NCBI RefSeq assembly: GCF_001514215.1
Contig: NZ_KQ948852.1
Location: 315,254-379,253, forward strand
DNA: 64,000 nt
Reading direction: 5' to 3'
Source: Streptomyces bungoensis
GTDB lineage: Bacteria; Actinomycetota; Actinomycetes; Streptomycetales; Streptomycetaceae
Position 1 is the first letter of the stretch. Every line of letters begins with the position of its first letter. Under the pieces are notes generated by a model, which was given only the letters and a program-made list of their open reading frames with translations, had not been told where the DNA came from and did not search any database. The position numbers and the translations under genes were made by a program. Shown in pieces: positions 62,530 to 64,000 of the stretch.

Positions 62530-64000
<1,471 letters not shown>

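Overview
The window is a stretch of a Streptomyces chromosome. Base composition is very GC-rich with strongly biased third positions, GTG starts are frequent, most -10 boxes have the form TANNNT, and several families are typical of the genus: a roadblock/DUF742/GTPase conservon, a 388-residue glucose (xylose) isomerase, DUF5709, DUF5997, DUF6397 and secreted carbohydrate-active enzymes with a CBM2 domain. I see no prophage, IS element, CRISPR array, tRNA or rRNA. Gene density is about 85-90%. Only one gap exceeds 300 bp (59899-60423).

Layout. 1-4124: end of a HAD hydrolase, a TetR regulator with a palindromic operator, an FprA-type ferredoxin-NADP reductase and an exported SGNH esterase. 4294-6695: a polysaccharide-degradation pair (CBM2-bearing esterase and PL3 pectate lyase) transcribed divergently across a CebR-like box and a LacI-type operator. 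6762-9259: PaaX regulator divergent from an AidB-type acyl-CoA dehydrogenase. 9418-13366: HEAT-repeat protein with two TTA codons, Rv1733c-like membrane protein and an Asp-box beta-propeller. 13502-16207: uracil-DNA glycosylase translationally coupled to an N-acetylglucosamine-kinase-like ATPase, then a CbiX-like chelatase. 16301-21293: lactonase beta-propeller, FUSC exporter divergent from an Lrp/AsnC regulator, and a DHA2 drug exporter.

21365-29398: an orphan LysR effector domain with a basic tail divergent from a DUF5997 gene, a YjbQ protein, a flavin monooxygenase-like oxidoreductase, MltG, an ABC exporter divergent from a MarR regulator, and a secreted PNGase-A-like glycoamidase with an early TTA codon. 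29488-35212: an L,D-transpeptidase-like lipoprotein, a heterodimeric ABC exporter whose two subunits have lost complementary ATPase motifs, DUF5709 and Zn-independent ribosomal protein bL31 (type B). 35227-40633: YdjM-like membrane hydrolase, a Ski2-like DUF3516 helicase followed closely by acyl-CoA thioesterase II, and DUF6397.

40758-46738: a conservon (sensor kinase, roadblock, DUF742, Ras-like GTPase) with an MHYT-domain gene at its head, a candidate 24-residue ORF between DUF742 and GTPase, and a second roadblock paralogue just beyond it. 46882-55739: methyltransferase, a small gene whose Shine-Dalgarno sequence lies in a hairpin, a SWI2/SNF2 ATPase overlapping a SWIM zinc-finger gene, and a phytase-like secreted esterase behind a three-unit PHO-box-like repeat. 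55881-59898: xylose catabolism (xylA divergent from xylB, then a ROK regulator) with tandem operators. 60424-64000: a Tat-exported amidase, a GAF-domain regulator and an aldehyde dehydrogenase cut by the window edge.

The main themes are secreted degradation of plant polysaccharide and glycoprotein, xylose use, efflux pumps paired with their own regulators, and a GTPase-based signalling complex. Start codons were chosen from Shine-Dalgarno position and family length. Where these disagree the entry says so.
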